DNA from: Methylobacterium organophilum
Lineage (GTDB): Bacteria; Pseudomonadota; Alphaproteobacteria; Rhizobiales; Beijerinckiaceae
Assembly: GCF_022179465.1 (NCBI RefSeq)
Contig: NZ_BPQV01000004.1
Location: 248,001 to 312,000 of the forward strand
Direction: 5' to 3'
Length of the DNA: 64,000 nucleotides
Below are positions 1-9,416 of the stretch, piece by piece (within the stretch, counting starts at the first letter, position 1; every line of letters begins with the position of its first letter). The notes below the pieces were generated by a model. It worked only from the letters and a program-made list of their open reading frames with translations. It was not told the DNA's origin and did not search any database. A program made the translations under genes and the position numbers.

Positions 1-3000
1 GACCGCCCTGGATCAGGGTGAGCCGGTCGGCCGAGCCGCGCAGCAGGCCGCGGGAGACGATGGTCGAGGCGGCCGGAGTCGCCTTGCCGGCCTCGCGGGT
101 GGTGTCGCCCTCGCCGCCGCCGAGCACCGTGCCGCCGATCTCGGACGGGTTAACGTGGGCGAGATCCGTGCGGCCGAGATAGGACACGGCGAGCTCGCGG
201 AACACGTAGTCGAGCAGCGAGGTCGCGTTCTTGATCGCGTCGTTGCCCTGCACGAAGCCCGCCGGCTCGAAGCGGGTGAAGGTGAAGGCCTCGACATATT
301 CCTCCAGCGGCACGCCGTATTGGAGGCCGAGCGAGATCGCGATGGCGAAGTTGTTCATCAGGCTGCGGAAGGTCGCGCCTTCCTTGTGCATGTCGATGAA
401 GATCTCGCCGAGGCGGCCGTCCTCGTACTCGCCGGTGCGCAGGTAGACCTTGTGGCCGCCCACCACCGCCTTCTGGGTGTAGCCCTTGCGACGGTCGGGC
501 ATCTTCTCCCGCGAGCGGATGCGCTCGACGCGCTCGATCACCCGCTCGACGATCTTCTCCGCGGCCGCCGCCGCCTTGGCCGCGGCCGGGGCCTGGATCA
601 GCGCCTCGACCACGTCGTCGGCCTCCTCCTCGTCATCCGCGATCAGGGCGGCGTTGAGGGGCTGCGAGAGCTTGGAGCCGTCGCGGTAGAGGGCGTTGGC
701 CTTGAGGGCGAGGCGCCAGGACAGCAGATAGGCCGCCTTGCAATCCTCCACCGTGGCGTCGTTGGGCATGTTGATGGTCTTGGAGATCGCCCCCGAGATG
801 AAGGGCTGCGCCGCCGCCATCATGCGGATGTGGCTCTCGACCGAGAGGTAGCGCTTGCCGAGCCGGCCGCAGGGATTGGCGCAGTCGAAGACCGGGTAAT
901 GCTCGGTCTTCAGGTGCGGCGCGCCCTCGAGCGTCATCGCCCCGCAGACATGGGTGTTGGCGGCCTCGATCTCCTTCTTCGAGAAGCCGAGGAACGGCAG
1001 CAGCTCGAAGGTCGGGTCGGCGAGTTTTTCCGCCGGGACCTTGAGGGTGTCCTTCAGGAAGTCGTCACCGAGCGTCCAGCGGTTGAACACGAACTTGATG
1101 TCGAAGGCCGATTTCAGGCCCGCCTCCACCGCCGCGATCTTGTCGTCGGTGAAGCCTTTGGCCCGGAGCGAGCCCGGATTGACCGCGGGAGCCTGGCCCA
1201 TGGAGCCGTGACCGACCGCGTAGGCCTCGATCTCGGCGATCTCGGCCTCCCGGTAGCCGAGCGCCCGCAGGGCGTCCGGCACGGCGCGGTTGATGATCTT
1301 GAAGTAGCCGCCGCCGGCAAGCTTCTTGAACTTCACCAGGGCGAAGTCGGGCTCGATGCCGGTGGTGTCGCAATCCATCACGAGGCCGATCGTGCCGGTG
1401 GGCGCGATCACCGTGGCCTGGGCGTTGCGGTAGCCGTGCTCCTCGCCGAGCGCCAGGGCCCGGTCCCAGGCCGCCTTGGCATGGGCGCCGAGATCGGCCT
1501 GCGGGATGTTGGCGTGGTCGAGGGGGACGGGGGTGACGTTGAGGAACTCGTAGCCCGCGGCCTCGCCATGGGCCGCCCGGCGATGGTTGCGGATCACCCG
1601 CAGCATCGCGTCGGCATTGTCCTCATAGGCCGCGAAGGTGCCGAGCTCGGCCGCCATCTCGGCGGAGGTGGCATAGGCCACGCCCGTCATGATCGCGGTC
1701 AGCGCCCCGGCCAGCGCCCGGCCCTCGGCGGAGTCGTAGGGCAGGCCCATGGTCATCAGCAGGCCGCCGATATTGGCGTAGCCGAGGCCGAGGGTGCGGT
1801 ACTTGTAGGACAGCTCCGCGATCTCCTTGGACGGGAACTGCGCCATCATCACCGAGATCTCGAGCACCACCGTCCAGAGCCGGTTCAGGTGCTCGAAGGC
1901 CTCCACGTCGAAGCGCTTCGTCTCCCGGTCGTACATCGTCAGGAGGTTGGCCGAGGCGAGATTGCAGGCCGTGTCGTCGAGGAACATGTACTCGGAGCAC
2001 GGGTTCGAGGCCCGGATCCGCCCGCCCGTCGGGCAGGTGTGCCAGTCGTTCATCGTCGTGTTGAAGTGCAGGCCCGGATCTGCCGAGGCCCAGGCCGCCT
2101 CGCCGATCTTCTCCCAGAGCTCGCGGGCCTTCACCGTCTTGGCGATCTTGCCCGAGGTGCGGGCGGTCAGGTTCCAGTCGCGGTCGGCCTCGACCGCCCG
2201 CAGGAAGTCGTCGGTGAGCGAGACGGAGTTGTTGGAGTTCTGGCCGGCGACGGTGAGATAGGCCTCCGAATCCCAGTCGGTGTCGAAGACCGGGAACTCG
2301 ATCTTGGTGAAGCCCTGGCGCGCGAACTGCACGACGCGCTTGATATAGGCGTCGGGCACCATCGCCTTGCGGGCGGCCTTGATCTCGCGCTTGAGCGCCG
2401 GGTTGCGCTCCGCGTCGAAGCAGGCGTCACCCTCGGCCTCGCACTGGATGCAGGCCTTCATCACAGCGGTGAGGTGCTTCGAGACGACCTTGGAGCCGGT
2501 CACCAGGGCGGCGACCTTCTGCTCCTCCTTCACCTTCCAGTCGATGAAGGCCTCGATATCGGGGTGGTCGATGTCGACGATCACCATCTTGGCGGCGCGC
2601 CGGGTGGTGCCGCCCGACTTGATCGCGCCCGCCGCCCGGTCGCCGATCTTGAGGAAGGACATCAGGCCCGACGACTTGCCGCCGCCGCCGAGCTTCTCGT
2701 TCTCGGCCCGCAGCATCGAGAAGTTGGAGCCGGTACCGGAGCCGTACTTGAACAGGCGCGCCTCGCGCACCCAGAGGTCCATGATGCCGCCCTCGTTGAC
2801 GAGGTCGTCGGCGACCGACTGGATGAAGCAGGCATGCGGCTGCGGATGCTCGTAGGCCGAAGCAGACTTGGTCAGCGCACCGGTCTTCCAGTCGCAGTAG
2901 AAATGGCCCTGGCCGGGGCCGTCGATGCCATAGGCCCAGTGCAGGCCGGTGTTGAACCATTGCGGCGAGTTCGGCGCCACCATCTGCCGGGCGAGCATGA

Positions 3001-3424
3001 AGCGCAGCTCGTCGAGGAAGGCGGAGGCATCCTCCTCCGAGGAGAAATAGCCACCCTTCCAGCCCCAGTAGGTCCAGCAGCCGGCGAGCCGGTCGAAGAC
3101 CTGGGTGGAGGAGCTCTCCGAGACGTAGCGCTCGTCCTCGGGCAGCGCGGCCAGTGCCGTCTCGTCGGCGACGGAGCGCCACAGAAAGCTCGGAACGTCG
3201 TTCTCCTCGACCTTCCGGAGGCGCGCGGGCACGCCGGCCTTACGGAAATACTTCTGCGCCAGCACGTCGGCGGCGACCTGGCTCCAGCTCTCCGGCACGG
3301 AGATGCCGTCGAGCCGGAAGACGATCGAACCGTCCGGGTTGCGGATCTCGCTCACCGCCTCGCGGAAGGCGATCGTCGCGTAGGGCGACTGTCCAGCCGT
3401 GGTGTAGCGCCGCTCGAACCGCAT
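1..3424 (-). CDS. nrdJ: Adenosylcobalamin-dependent ribonucleotide reductase (class II), 3' end beyond window
   Basis: This gene makes deoxyribonucleotides from ribonucleotides using coenzyme B12, so it needs no oxygen and no separate radical-generating subunit. About 1140 codons are visible, starting [16 protein letters not shown], and the frame runs off the left edge, so the C-terminus is missing. Recognisable family segments include [12 protein letters not shown] near residue 145, the glycine-rich GSGTGSNFS stretch, the [16 protein letters not shown] active-site segment, and CNPCGRLG-type cysteines further on. The ATG at 3424 is preceded by GGAGAGGGA on the coding strand. It is transcribed alone and divergently from the complex I gene. 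A promoter with two NrdR-like boxes lies about 210 nt upstream, which implies dNTP-responsive repression. Length and motifs fit bacterial NrdJ of roughly 1200 residues. Confidence 0.95.
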   Translation of the reverse strand, partial: MRFERRYTTAGQSPYATIAFREAVSEIRNPDGSIVFRLDGISVPESWSQVAADVLAQKYFRKAGVPARLRKVEENDVPSFLWRSVADETALAALPEDERYVSESSSTQVFDRLAGCWTYWGWKGGYFSSEEDASAFLDELRFMLARQMVAPNSPQWFNTGLHWAYGIDGPGQGHFYCDWKTGALTKSASAYEHPQPHACFIQSVADDLVNEGGIMDLWVREARLFKYGSGTGSNFSMLRAENEKLGGGGKSSGLMSFLKIGDRAAGAIKSGGTTRRAAKMVIVDIDHPDIEAFIDWKVKEEQKVAALVTGSKVVSKHLTAVMKACIQCEAEGDACFDAERNPALKREIKAARKAMVPDAYIKRVVQFARQGFTKIEFPVFDTDWDSEAYLTVAGQNSNNSVSLTDDFLRAVEADRDWNLTARTSGKIAKTVKARELWEKIGEAAWASADPGLHFNTTMNDWHTCPTGGRIRASNPCSEYMFLDDTACNLASANLLTMYDRETKRFDVEAFEHLNRLWTVVLEISVMMAQFPSKEIAELSYKYRTLGLGYANIGGLLMTMGLPYDSAEGRALAGALTAIMTGVAYATSAEMAAELGTFAAYEDNADAMLRVIRNHRRAAHGEAAGYEFLNVTPVPLDHANIPQADLGAHAKAAWDRALALGEEHGYRNAQATVIAPTGTIGLVMDCDTTGIEPDFALVKFKKLAGGGYFKIINRAVPDALRALGYREAEIAEIEAYAVGHGSMGQAPAVNPGSLRAKGFTDDKIAAVEAGLKSAFDIKFVFNRWTLGDDFLKDTLKVPAEKLADPTFELLPFLGFSKKEIEAANTHVCGAMTLEGAPHLKTEHYPVFDCANPCGRLGKRYLSVESHIRMMAAAQPFISGAISKTINMPNDATVEDCKAAYLLSWRLALKANALYRDGSKLSQPLNAALIADDEEEADDVVEALIQAPAAAKAAAAAEKIVERVIERVERIRSREKMPDRRKGYTQKAVVGGHKVYLRTGEYEDGRLGEIFIDMHKEGATFRSLMNNFAIAISLGLQYGVPLEEYVEAFTFTRFEPAGFVQGNDAIKNATSLLDYVFRELAVSYLGRTDLAHVNPSEIGGTVLGGGEGDTTREAGKATPAASTIVSRGLLRGSADRLTLIQGG

Positions 3425-3630
3425 GAATCCCTCTCCGTACGGGGCGGACGCCCCGGCCGCCGGCGTCCTGCGCCGGGCCTCGTGACACGTTTCGGAACTC
3501 TGCCCCGACCGACCGGCGGTCCGTACCGGACCTTCCGCGACCTTACGATTCCGCGCCAGCGGGCGGAGCCGAGGCCCCGCTTGCGGCCGTCCGAAGCAGT
3601 GAGGGAAGACTACTGCCCACCCCGTTCATG

Positions 3631-3675
3631 CGTCAATAACTAGTGCCGAGGGGGCGTGTTCCCGACTAGATGTGG
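3631..3675 (-). promoter_or_regulatory. nrdJ promoter with two NrdR-like boxes
   Basis: Two sequences resemble the NrdR repressor box (consensus C-W-A-T-A-T-A-T-W-G-T-G). One is CAATAACTAGTG at 3634-3645, read on the plus strand. The other is CCACATCTAGTC at 3664-3675, read on the minus strand. Their centres are exactly 30 bp apart, about three helical turns, which is the spacing known for tandem NrdR sites. The first box overlaps a minus-strand -35 element TTGACG (3636-3631), and 17 nt further is a weak -10 GTAGTC (3613-3608). NrdR control of ribonucleotide reductase genes is established; its action here is inferred from the match, spacing and overlap with the -35. Confidence 0.55.
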
Positions 3676-4090
3676 TAGGAGTGGCGCGTTTCCTGTGGAT
3701 ATCCTCAACGATCCGCTAACCCCTCTTCCGCCCTCGGCGATTTCCGCCGGGAAAATTTTTCGCACACAGCCTGACGGGCCCCGGAGCGGGGGCAGGCGGC
3801 CGAAGCGGCCCCCGGGGCGCCGCGCGTGGCGCCGCCCCGTGACTCCCGCGCAACAGGCGGCGGGGGAGGGCGGCCCTTCGGGCCGGCGCCCGTGCGGCGG
3901 CGGTGCGGCGCAACGCGGCGCTGGACTTGACCGCCGCCTCTCTCCATAAACCGGGCGGCATCCGACGCCGCCTGATCCGGCCTTCCCCGCGCTCGACACG
4001 GGATCCGGGCCAGCCAAGTCCGCGCGGCGCTTGAGCGAGACCCGGACCCGCATCCCCCCTCAGGGACGCGGATCGGACATGAGAGGAACC
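3676..4090. other. Intergenic region between divergent nrdJ and NDUFA12 genes
   Basis: About 415 bases without a convincing gene. The part near nrdJ contains an unusually AT-containing stretch (ATTTTTCGCACAC around 3755); the rest is very GC-rich, with several short GC-rich self-complementary patches. The promoter of the downstream gene probably lies here, but I cannot pick out clear -35 and -10 boxes. Confidence 0.5.
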
Positions 4091-4507
4091 ATGGCCCTCA
4101 AGGACACGCTGCTGCGGATCTTCACCTGGTGGAACGGGCAGACGACCTCGCTCGCGCTCTACACGGCGCGCAGCGGCCAGTTCGTCGGGTCGGACGAGCT
4201 CGGCAACAAGTACTACAAGGCGCTCGGGCCGCTGATCGACCGCTCGGTCGGGCCGGAGCGGCGCTGGGTGGTCTATAACGGCTATGCCGATGCCTCCCGC
4301 GTGCCCCCGGGCTGGCGCGCCTGGCTCTGCCACAACGGCGACGTGCCCCCGAGCGAGGAGGATTACGTCCCGCGCGAGTGGCAGAAGCCGCACGAGGAGA
4401 ACCTCACCGGCACGGCTCAGGCCTACCGGCCGAAGGGCTCCCAGCTCTCCTGGGGCGCCCGCCCCGCCGCGACCGGCGATTACGTGCCGTGGTCGCCGGG
4501 GCAGTGA
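4091..4507 (+). CDS. NADH:ubiquinone oxidoreductase NDUFA12 / B17.2 family subunit
   Basis: A supernumerary subunit of respiratory complex I found in alphaproteobacteria and mitochondria, located at the matrix/cytoplasm-facing peripheral arm. The 138-residue product has the family hallmarks TWWNGQTTSLALYT at residues 13-26, VGSDELGNKYY, the RRWVVYNGYADASRVPPGW core and WLCHNGDVPPSE. The ATG at 4091 is chosen because GAGAGG lies just upstream; an in-frame upstream ATG at 4031 would add 20 non-conserved residues. It stands apart from any nuo operon, as usual for this subunit, and is followed by secreted proteins of unrelated function. The gene is of normal length and intact. Confidence 0.9.
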   Translation: MALKDTLLRIFTWWNGQTTSLALYTARSGQFVGSDELGNKYYKALGPLIDRSVGPERRWVVYNGYADASRVPPGWRAWLCHNGDVPPSEEDYVPREWQKPHEENLTGTAQAYRPKGSQLSWGARPAATGDYVPWSPGQ

Positions 4508-4589
4508 GCGCGGCCAACCGCCCCCGACCCTGAACCTCCCGGCCTAGAAAGGCATTTCCCACCGTCAGCCTGTGATGACGGGGAATGCG

Positions 4590-5699
4590 ATGCGAACGAT
4601 CCTGCCGGCGCTGGGCGCCGCGCTTCTGGCTGCCCTTCTCGGCACGGCCGCGCAGGCCCAGGAGGACGTCGCCACCGCCCCGGCGCAGCTCACCCCGGCG
4701 CTGCGCTCCGACAGCCTCGTCTTCAACGGCATCACCCGCTCCCGGGACGGGCGGCTGTTCTCCCCGTTTCAGCGCCAGCAGAAGGACCGGGGGATCGAGC
4801 TCGGCGAATGGGTCGACGGCAAGCCGGTCGCCTATCCCGACGCCGCCTGGAATTCCTGGAAGCCGGGAGAGGACCCGGCAAGCGGCTTCGTCGGCGTCAA
4901 TGCGATCCGGATCGGGCCGGACGGGGCGCTCTGGGTGGTCGACAAGGGCGCGGCCGGCCTGGGCGAGGCGCCGCTGCCCGGCGGGCCGAAGCTCGTGCAC
5001 ATCGACCTCTCCACGAACAGGATCGCCAAGACCTATCCCCTCGAGGCGGCCACCACCGCCAAGAGTTTCATCGACGATTTCCGCTTCAACGGCCGCAAGG
5101 TCTACCTGACCGATGCCGGCCAGCCGGGGCTGATCGTGCTCGACCTCGACGACGGTTCGCTCCGGCGGGTCCTCGACGGGCATCCCTCCACGGTGGCGCA
5201 GCGCCCGCTCACCGGCGAGAACAAGGTGATCCTCGGCGAGGACGGCAAGCCGATCGCGATCCATGCCGATCAGCTCGAAGTCTCCCCGGACGGAAGATGG
5301 CTCTACTACCAGGCCTGCACCGGCCCGCTCTACCGGATCGAGACCAAGTGGCTCGACGACGCGGCGGCGAGCGACGAGGAACGGGGCCGCCATGTCGAAC
5401 TCTTCGCCGCCACCGTCTCCACCGGCGGCACCGCCATCGACGCGGACGGGACGATCTACGCCTCCGACATCGACAACCTGCGCATCCTGACGATCGCGCC
5501 GGACGGGCGCATCGGCACCCTGGTGCAGGATCCGGCCCTGGTCTGGGGCGACGCGATGTGGATCGACGAGGAGGGCGGCCTCTGGATCCCGGCGGCGCAG
5601 ATGAACCGCTCCAGCGCCATGAACGGCGGCAAGGCCGCGATCCGCTTCCCGACCACGATCTACCGGCTGGAGATCGGCGCCAAACCGATCAGGAACTGA
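4590..5699 (+). CDS. Secreted major royal jelly protein (MRJP/yellow) family beta-propeller
   Basis: A 369-residue protein with an N-terminal signal peptide (MRTILPALGAALLAALLG, cleavage probably after AQA). The mature part resembles the MRJP/yellow family, sometimes annotated as L-dopachrome tautomerase-related. Propeller-blade repeats are visible as GPDGALWVVDKG, VYLTDAGQPGLIVLDLDDGS, VSPDGRWLYYQACTGPLYR and TAIDADGTIYASDIDN. ATG 4590 has GGGG about six bases upstream, a better site than GTG 4572 or ATG 4575. The substrate is unknown; bacterial members are periplasmic or extracellular and may bind or modify small aromatic or lactone compounds. It is probably monocistronic, 82 nt after the complex I gene. 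Family assignment is secure, function is not. Confidence 0.8.
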   Translation: MRTILPALGAALLAALLGTAAQAQEDVATAPAQLTPALRSDSLVFNGITRSRDGRLFSPFQRQQKDRGIELGEWVDGKPVAYPDAAWNSWKPGEDPASGFVGVNAIRIGPDGALWVVDKGAAGLGEAPLPGGPKLVHIDLSTNRIAKTYPLEAATTAKSFIDDFRFNGRKVYLTDAGQPGLIVLDLDDGSLRRVLDGHPSTVAQRPLTGENKVILGEDGKPIAIHADQLEVSPDGRWLYYQACTGPLYRIETKWLDDAAASDEERGRHVELFAATVSTGGTAIDADGTIYASDIDNLRILTIAPDGRIGTLVQDPALVWGDAMWIDEEGGLWIPAAQMNRSSAMNGGKAAIRFPTTIYRLEIGAKPIRN

Positions 5700-5842
5700 G
5701 GGGAGGGCCCTCGGGACGCGCATCGCCCTTTTTCGACCACCCTTCCGGTGTTAACCGCAGGGCGCGCGCTTCGGCCGTTCGGCCGGGGCTTGGAGCCCCG
5801 GGGCTCGGCCGGCGCGCCACGGGTTTCGAACAGGGGCGCGCC

Positions 5843-6502
5843 TTGAGCCGCAGGACAGCCGCTTTCCTCAGCCGGGCGCTTCTGGCCGCCGCCGTGATCG
5901 GCGCCGCCGCCATCCCCGCGCGGGCCGACAAGATCAAGAACCCGACCGCCGTGTTCTCCGGGCTCGACAAGATCACCGGCCGGATCGTGTCCTTCGAGGT
6001 CGCCATCGACGAGACCGTGCAGTTCGGCGCCCTGCAACTGACGCCGCGGGTCTGCTACTCGCGCCCGCCGACCGAGACGCCCAAGACCACGACCTTCCTC
6101 GAGGTCGACGAGGTGACCCTCGACAACAAGTACCGGCGCATCTTCACGGGCTGGATGTTCGCCTCGAGCCCGGGCCTGCACGCCATCGAGCACCCGATCT
6201 ACGACGTGTGGCTGACCGAGTGCAAAGGCGGCTCCGACGTGATCGCGGAGGCCCGCGAGCAGGAGGACATGCCCGCGCTCGCCGCCAAGCCGGAGAAGAA
6301 GAAGCGCGGCGGCGACCCGACCAAGACCGCCCAGCAGATCAACCCGGAGGGCCAGGTGGACGTCGAAGCGCCCCGAGGCGTCCCGGTGCAGCCCAAGCAG
6401 AAGCCCTCGCGTAAGTTCTTCCCGAACAACGCCGGCCCCGCAGCCGCTCCGCCGCCCCAGCCCCGCGAACCCCAAAACCTCTTCGACGCCCTCTTCCGGT
6501 AA
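5843..6502 (+). CDS. DUF2155 domain protein, exported
   Basis: A 219-residue protein with a signal peptide (LSRRTAAFLSRALLAAAVIG then AIPARA). It is followed by the DUF2155 core: VFSGLDKITGRIVSFEVAIDE, the TPRVCYSRPPTETPKTTTF segment with a conserved Cys, and IYDVWLTECKG with a second Cys. The pair suggests a periplasmic disulphide-stabilised domain. The C-terminal 70 residues are Lys/Pro-rich and low complexity. No ATG fits; a TTG at 5843 preceded by AGGGG is the likely start, placing the signal peptide at the N-terminus. DUF2155 proteins are alphaproteobacterial and of unknown role. I see no operon partner. Confidence 0.8.
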   Translation: MSRRTAAFLSRALLAAAVIGAAAIPARADKIKNPTAVFSGLDKITGRIVSFEVAIDETVQFGALQLTPRVCYSRPPTETPKTTTFLEVDEVTLDNKYRRIFTGWMFASSPGLHAIEHPIYDVWLTECKGGSDVIAEAREQEDMPALAAKPEKKKRGGDPTKTAQQINPEGQVDVEAPRGVPVQPKQKPSRKFFPNNAGPAAAPPPQPREPQNLFDALFR

Positions 6503-6534
6503 TCGGACGATCGTCGACCGAGCGAGGACCCGTC

Positions 6535-7029
6535 CTAGGCAGCGAGGCGCTGGCGCGAGCTCATGAAGGGGCCGATTGGTGCCCGTGCGGGGGCGAAGGA
6601 CCCGAGCCCGATGGGCCTCGGCATGCCGAGATAGATCGCCTCCATCCCGCCCTGCAGCCGGTAGGCCTCGTGCCAGAAGCCGGAACCGGCGGGATCCTTT
6701 GCGAAGTCGCGCCACCAGGTCTTGTGCGGCTCGGAGCGGGTGAAGGCCTCCAGGCTCTCCAGGTCCCGCCAGTACTGGCGCATCCCGATATGGTTGAGGC
6801 CGTAGAGCAGGTTCTCGTGGGCGAGCAGCCCCTCGGGCTTGTGGCGCTGGATCTCGCCCAGGCCCCGTCCGATGCCAAGGAGGGCCTTGAGGCCCCGCCA
6901 GGTGCCGACCCGGAAGCCGAGATAGACCACCACGAGCCCGGGATAATCCGACAGGTCGATCGAGTGCCGCGGGGTTCCGCCTTCCCCTCGGGGGGCGGGG
7001 TCCGGGGTGGCGTGCGCGTCGGCTTGCAT
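6535..7029 (-). CDS. DUF4188 family protein (monooxygenase-like)
   Basis: A 164-residue product matching DUF4188, an alpha/beta-barrel family related to small heme-free monooxygenases. Segments seen are YPGLVVVYLGFRVGTWRG near residue 30, the HENLLYGLNHIGMRQYWRD region near 72-90, WHEAYRLQGGMEAIYLGMPRP near 120, and a short tail. It is divergent from a TetR regulator with only 38 bp between start codons, and an operator-like palindrome lies in that gap. It is therefore probably the regulator's target. Substrate unknown. The start ATG at 7029 is the first possible one; MQADAHATPDPAPRGEGG at the N-terminus is non-conserved. Confidence 0.75.
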   Translation of the reverse strand: MQADAHATPDPAPRGEGGTPRHSIDLSDYPGLVVVYLGFRVGTWRGLKALLGIGRGLGEIQRHKPEGLLAHENLLYGLNHIGMRQYWRDLESLEAFTRSEPHKTWWRDFAKDPAGSGFWHEAYRLQGGMEAIYLGMPRPIGLGSFAPARAPIGPFMSSRQRLAA

Positions 7030-7044
7030 AAGGGCACCCTCCGA

Positions 7045-7057
7045 TTTACACCGTAAA
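7045..7057. promoter_or_regulatory. Operator-like palindrome between DUF4188 and TetR genes
   Basis: TTTACACCGTAAA is a perfect inverted repeat (TTTAC/GTAAA with a 3-nt centre) in the 38-bp divergent gap. A degenerate second copy, TTACAGTGTCAA at 7072-7083, overlaps the first codons of the TetR gene. TTTACANTGTAAA-like palindromes are typical TetR-family operators, so autoregulation and control of the DUF4188 gene are inferred. Confidence 0.55.
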
Positions 7058-7067
7058 CATACGCGGG

Positions 7068-7682
7068 ATGATTACAGTGTCAACATCTGATCGCGCCGAA
7101 GCGCCCGCGAAACCGGGCTATCACCATGGCGGCCTGCGCGAGGCGCTGGTCGCGGCGGGTCTCGCCATCCTGGAGGAGGGGGGCAGCCCCGCCAGCCTCG
7201 GCCTGCGCGAGGCGGCCCGGCGGGCGGGGGTCTCGGCCATGGCACCCTACCGGCATTTCCCCGACAAGGACGCCCTGCTCGCCGCCGTGGCCGTGGTGGG
7301 GTTCGAGCGGCTGCGGGCGGCGCTCGCGGCGGCGGACGGGGCGGGACGGGGAAGCGAGGCCCTGATCGGGCAGGGGGTGGCCTATGTCGGCTTCGCCTGT
7401 GCGAACCCGGCCCTGTTCCGGCTGATGTTCGGCCCTTGGCCCGGCGGCAAGCCGCCGGCCTTGGTCGCGGCGGCGCAGGCGAGCCACGCGGTGCTGGCCG
7501 AACGGGTCGCGGCCCTGGTCCCGGCGAAGAGCGCGGCGGACTGGACCCTGCGCTGCTGGGCCCTGGTGCACGGCTTGGCCGACCTCGCCCTCGATGGCCA
7601 GATCGGCGGGGAGGACGCGGGAACGGCGGCGGCGCTGGCCGAGCGCCTCCTGCATCTCGATCCGATTCTGAAGCCCTGCTGA
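7068..7682 (+). CDS. TetR/AcrR family regulator with WHG-type C-terminal domain
   Basis: A 204-residue repressor. Residues 18-75 form the TetR DNA-binding domain: YHHGGLREALVAAGLAILEE, then ASLGLREAARRAGVSAMAPYRHF with the recognition helix at APYRHFPDKDALLAAVA. Residues 90-200 are the ligand-binding domain of the WHG class (YVGFACANPALFRLMFG and CWALVHGLADLALDGQ). It is divergent from the DUF4188 gene and likely represses both genes through the palindrome in the shared 38-bp spacer. The ATG at 7068 is used; GTG 7077 is an alternative, because an operator half overlaps the first codons. The ligand is unknown. Confidence 0.88.
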   Translation: MITVSTSDRAEAPAKPGYHHGGLREALVAAGLAILEEGGSPASLGLREAARRAGVSAMAPYRHFPDKDALLAAVAVVGFERLRAALAAADGAGRGSEALIGQGVAYVGFACANPALFRLMFGPWPGGKPPALVAAAQASHAVLAERVAALVPAKSAADWTLRCWALVHGLADLALDGQIGGEDAGTAAALAERLLHLDPILKPC

Positions 7683-7690
7683 GGGCGGCC

Positions 7691-8368
7691 TCACGCCTGC
7701 GTGGCCGTCTCCGGCCCCAGGGCGGCGAGGATCGCCGCGCCGGCCACGGGCGTGGCGGGCGGCCAGACCGTCCAGCGCGCCGGCCGGGCGATCGCCTCGG
7801 CGAGGCGGCGCTTGTAGACGTGGCGCGGCACCTCCTCGACGCCGAACTGGCTGAGATGGTCGGTGAGGAACTGGGTGTCGGCGAGGCGGTAGCCGCCGGC
7901 GCGCAGCCGGGCGACGAGATGCACGAGGGCGACCTTCGAGGCATCCCGCGCCTCGTGGAACATGCTCTCGCCGAAGAAGGCGGCGCCCAGCGAGACGCCG
8001 TAGAGGCCGCCCACCAACCGGCCGCCGGCATAGACCTCGACGGTGTGGCAATGGCCGAGATCGAACAGGGCCCCGTAGAGCGCCCGGATGCGGCCGTTGA
8101 TCCAGGTCCGGGCGGTGTCGCGGCGCGGGGCGGCGCAGCCGTCGATCACCGCCTCGAAGTCGCGATCGGAGACCACCTCGAACACGTCGGAGCGCACGGT
8201 GCGGGCGAGGCGGCGCGGCACGTGGAAACGGTCGAGGGGCAGCACGCCCCGGGCCCGCGGCTCGACCCAGTAGATGGTCGGGTCGTCCGCATCCTCCGCC
8301 ATCGGGAAGATGCCCGCGGCATAGGCCTTCAGCAGGATCTCGGGCGTGATGTCCAACGGGGTGTCCAA
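7691..8368 (-). CDS. aat: Leucyl/phenylalanyl-tRNA--protein transferase
   Basis: This enzyme transfers Leu or Phe from aminoacyl-tRNA to N-terminal Arg or Lys of proteins, marking them for ClpS/ClpAP (N-degron pathway, cytosol). Family signatures are complete: [91 protein letters not shown] and [13 protein letters not shown]. The start is uncertain. TTG at 8368 gives about 225 residues, close to family length. An upstream ATG at 8437 would add 23 unconserved residues, and no site has a good Shine-Dalgarno. It lies tail to tail with the TetR gene (8 bp apart) and appears monocistronic. Confidence 0.93.
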   Translation of the reverse strand: MDTPLDITPEILLKAYAAGIFPMAEDADDPTIYWVEPRARGVLPLDRFHVPRRLARTVRSDVFEVVSDRDFEAVIDGCAAPRRDTARTWINGRIRALYGALFDLGHCHTVEVYAGGRLVGGLYGVSLGAAFFGESMFHEARDASKVALVHLVARLRAGGYRLADTQFLTDHLSQFGVEEVPRHVYKRRLAEAIARPARWTVWPPATPVAGAAILAALGPETATQA

Positions 8369-8605
8369 GCGGGACCGACAGGGCGTCCCGTTGTGGCGCT
8401 TGCGCGATCCCGACGCCAGAGGGCAGGGGCCATCCACAGGCGCCGGAGGCCGTCGGGGCCGGGCGGGGGGAGAACCCGACGCCAGCCCCCTTGCCGCCTC
8501 CGACGGTTAAGCTATCTCCCTCGGGCCTGAACCCCCATCAAGGTGAGGCAGCGACTTGGGGCGCACCGGAAACGGCGCGCCTCCCTTCGTTTCGGGCTCC
8601 TTTTC

Positions 8606-9178
8606 TCACGGCTCCGGGACGGCGGAGGCCGCCTTGGGCGCCGAAGCCGGCTTCGGGGCGGCCTTGGCCGGCTTCGGAGCGGCGGAAGCGGGGGCTTCGG
8701 AGGCCGGCACCATCGCCGCCTGCTGGTTCACGTCCGGCACCCGGGTCCAGGTCTGCGAGCCGCACAGGACCTTGAGCAGGCAGCCCTGGACGCTGAGCTC
8801 GGCCTCGCTCTCGCGCTCCAGGCTGACCTGGTACATCTTGCCTTCCTCGGCGTTGTAGATCTCGCCGGAGAACTTCTCGTCCTCGGGGGCGAGCTTGTCG
8901 AGGAGCGTGAGCCCGATCACCGGGCGGCCGCGCTTCGTCGGGTCGGGATTCTTGATGTCGGTGCGCGGCGTGCCGGCGGGGGAATTCGGCGACTTCAGCC
9001 ACACCACCTTGCCGCAGGCATGGGCCGCGTTCGGGCCGCAGCGGTCGATGCGGATCTTCGCGCGACCGTCCTCGGTGAGCCAGGTGCCGCTCGGATCCTT
9101 CGGCGCCGCGACGGCGGCGGTGGTGCCGAGCGAGGCGGCCAGCACGGAGAACAGCACGGGGAGGCGGGCGAAACGCAT
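8606..9178 (-). CDS. DUF2147 family exported protein
   Basis: A 190-residue protein with a signal peptide ([18 protein letters not shown], cleavage near AVAA). The DUF2147 beta-barrel core follows: [67 protein letters not shown] with a typical GxxYxxxxGK pattern, and [20 protein letters not shown]. The C-terminal 45 residues are Ala/Pro/Lys-rich repeats ([19 protein letters not shown]), probably a cell-wall-spanning or flexible tail. ATG 9178 is preceded by AAGGAGACTCC, an excellent ribosome binding site, so the longer upstream frame is rejected. Function unknown; it is divergent from ndk. Confidence 0.85.
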   Translation of the reverse strand: MRFARLPVLFSVLAASLGTTAAVAAPKDPSGTWLTEDGRAKIRIDRCGPNAAHACGKVVWLKSPNSPAGTPRTDIKNPDPTKRGRPVIGLTLLDKLAPEDEKFSGEIYNAEEGKMYQVSLERESEAELSVQGCLLKVLCGSQTWTRVPDVNQQAAMVPASEAPASAAPKPAKAAPKPASAPKAASAVPEP

Positions 9179-9328
9179 AACGGAGTCTCCTTGGCTCGGC
9201 CTGGGGGCAGGCGGTGCGGGAAGGGGGGCAGGCGCGTCGTCGTGTCGTCGCGCACAGGACATCGCCGCAATCGGGCGAATTTTCGGCAGTGTGGCGCAGA
9301 AGCCATGGCACCGCTTCCGCCCGGCCGG

Positions 9329-9357
9329 TTGAGGCGGCGGGATCGCGCCGCTATAAG
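9329..9357 (+). promoter_or_regulatory. Probable sigma70 promoter of ndk
   Basis: TTGAGG at 9329-9334 and TATAAG at 9352-9357 are separated by exactly 17 bp, giving a near-consensus housekeeping promoter. Transcription would start about 52 nt before the ndk ATG. Confidence 0.6.
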
Positions 9358-9416
9358 CCCGCCGCGACAGCCGTTTTCGGCTCTCTCCATCTCTTCAGAA
9401 AAAAGTCGGGACGATC

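Noticed and set aside
3425-3630. Cobalamin riboswitch upstream of nrdJ
   Set aside because: No recognisable B12-box or conserved core in either strand despite the B12-dependent gene.
155-3643. Very long open frame on the plus strand opposite nrdJ
   Set aside because: It mirrors nrdJ codons in a GC-rich genome; the translation is Arg/Gly/Leu-rich without motifs, while the minus strand encodes full NrdJ signatures.
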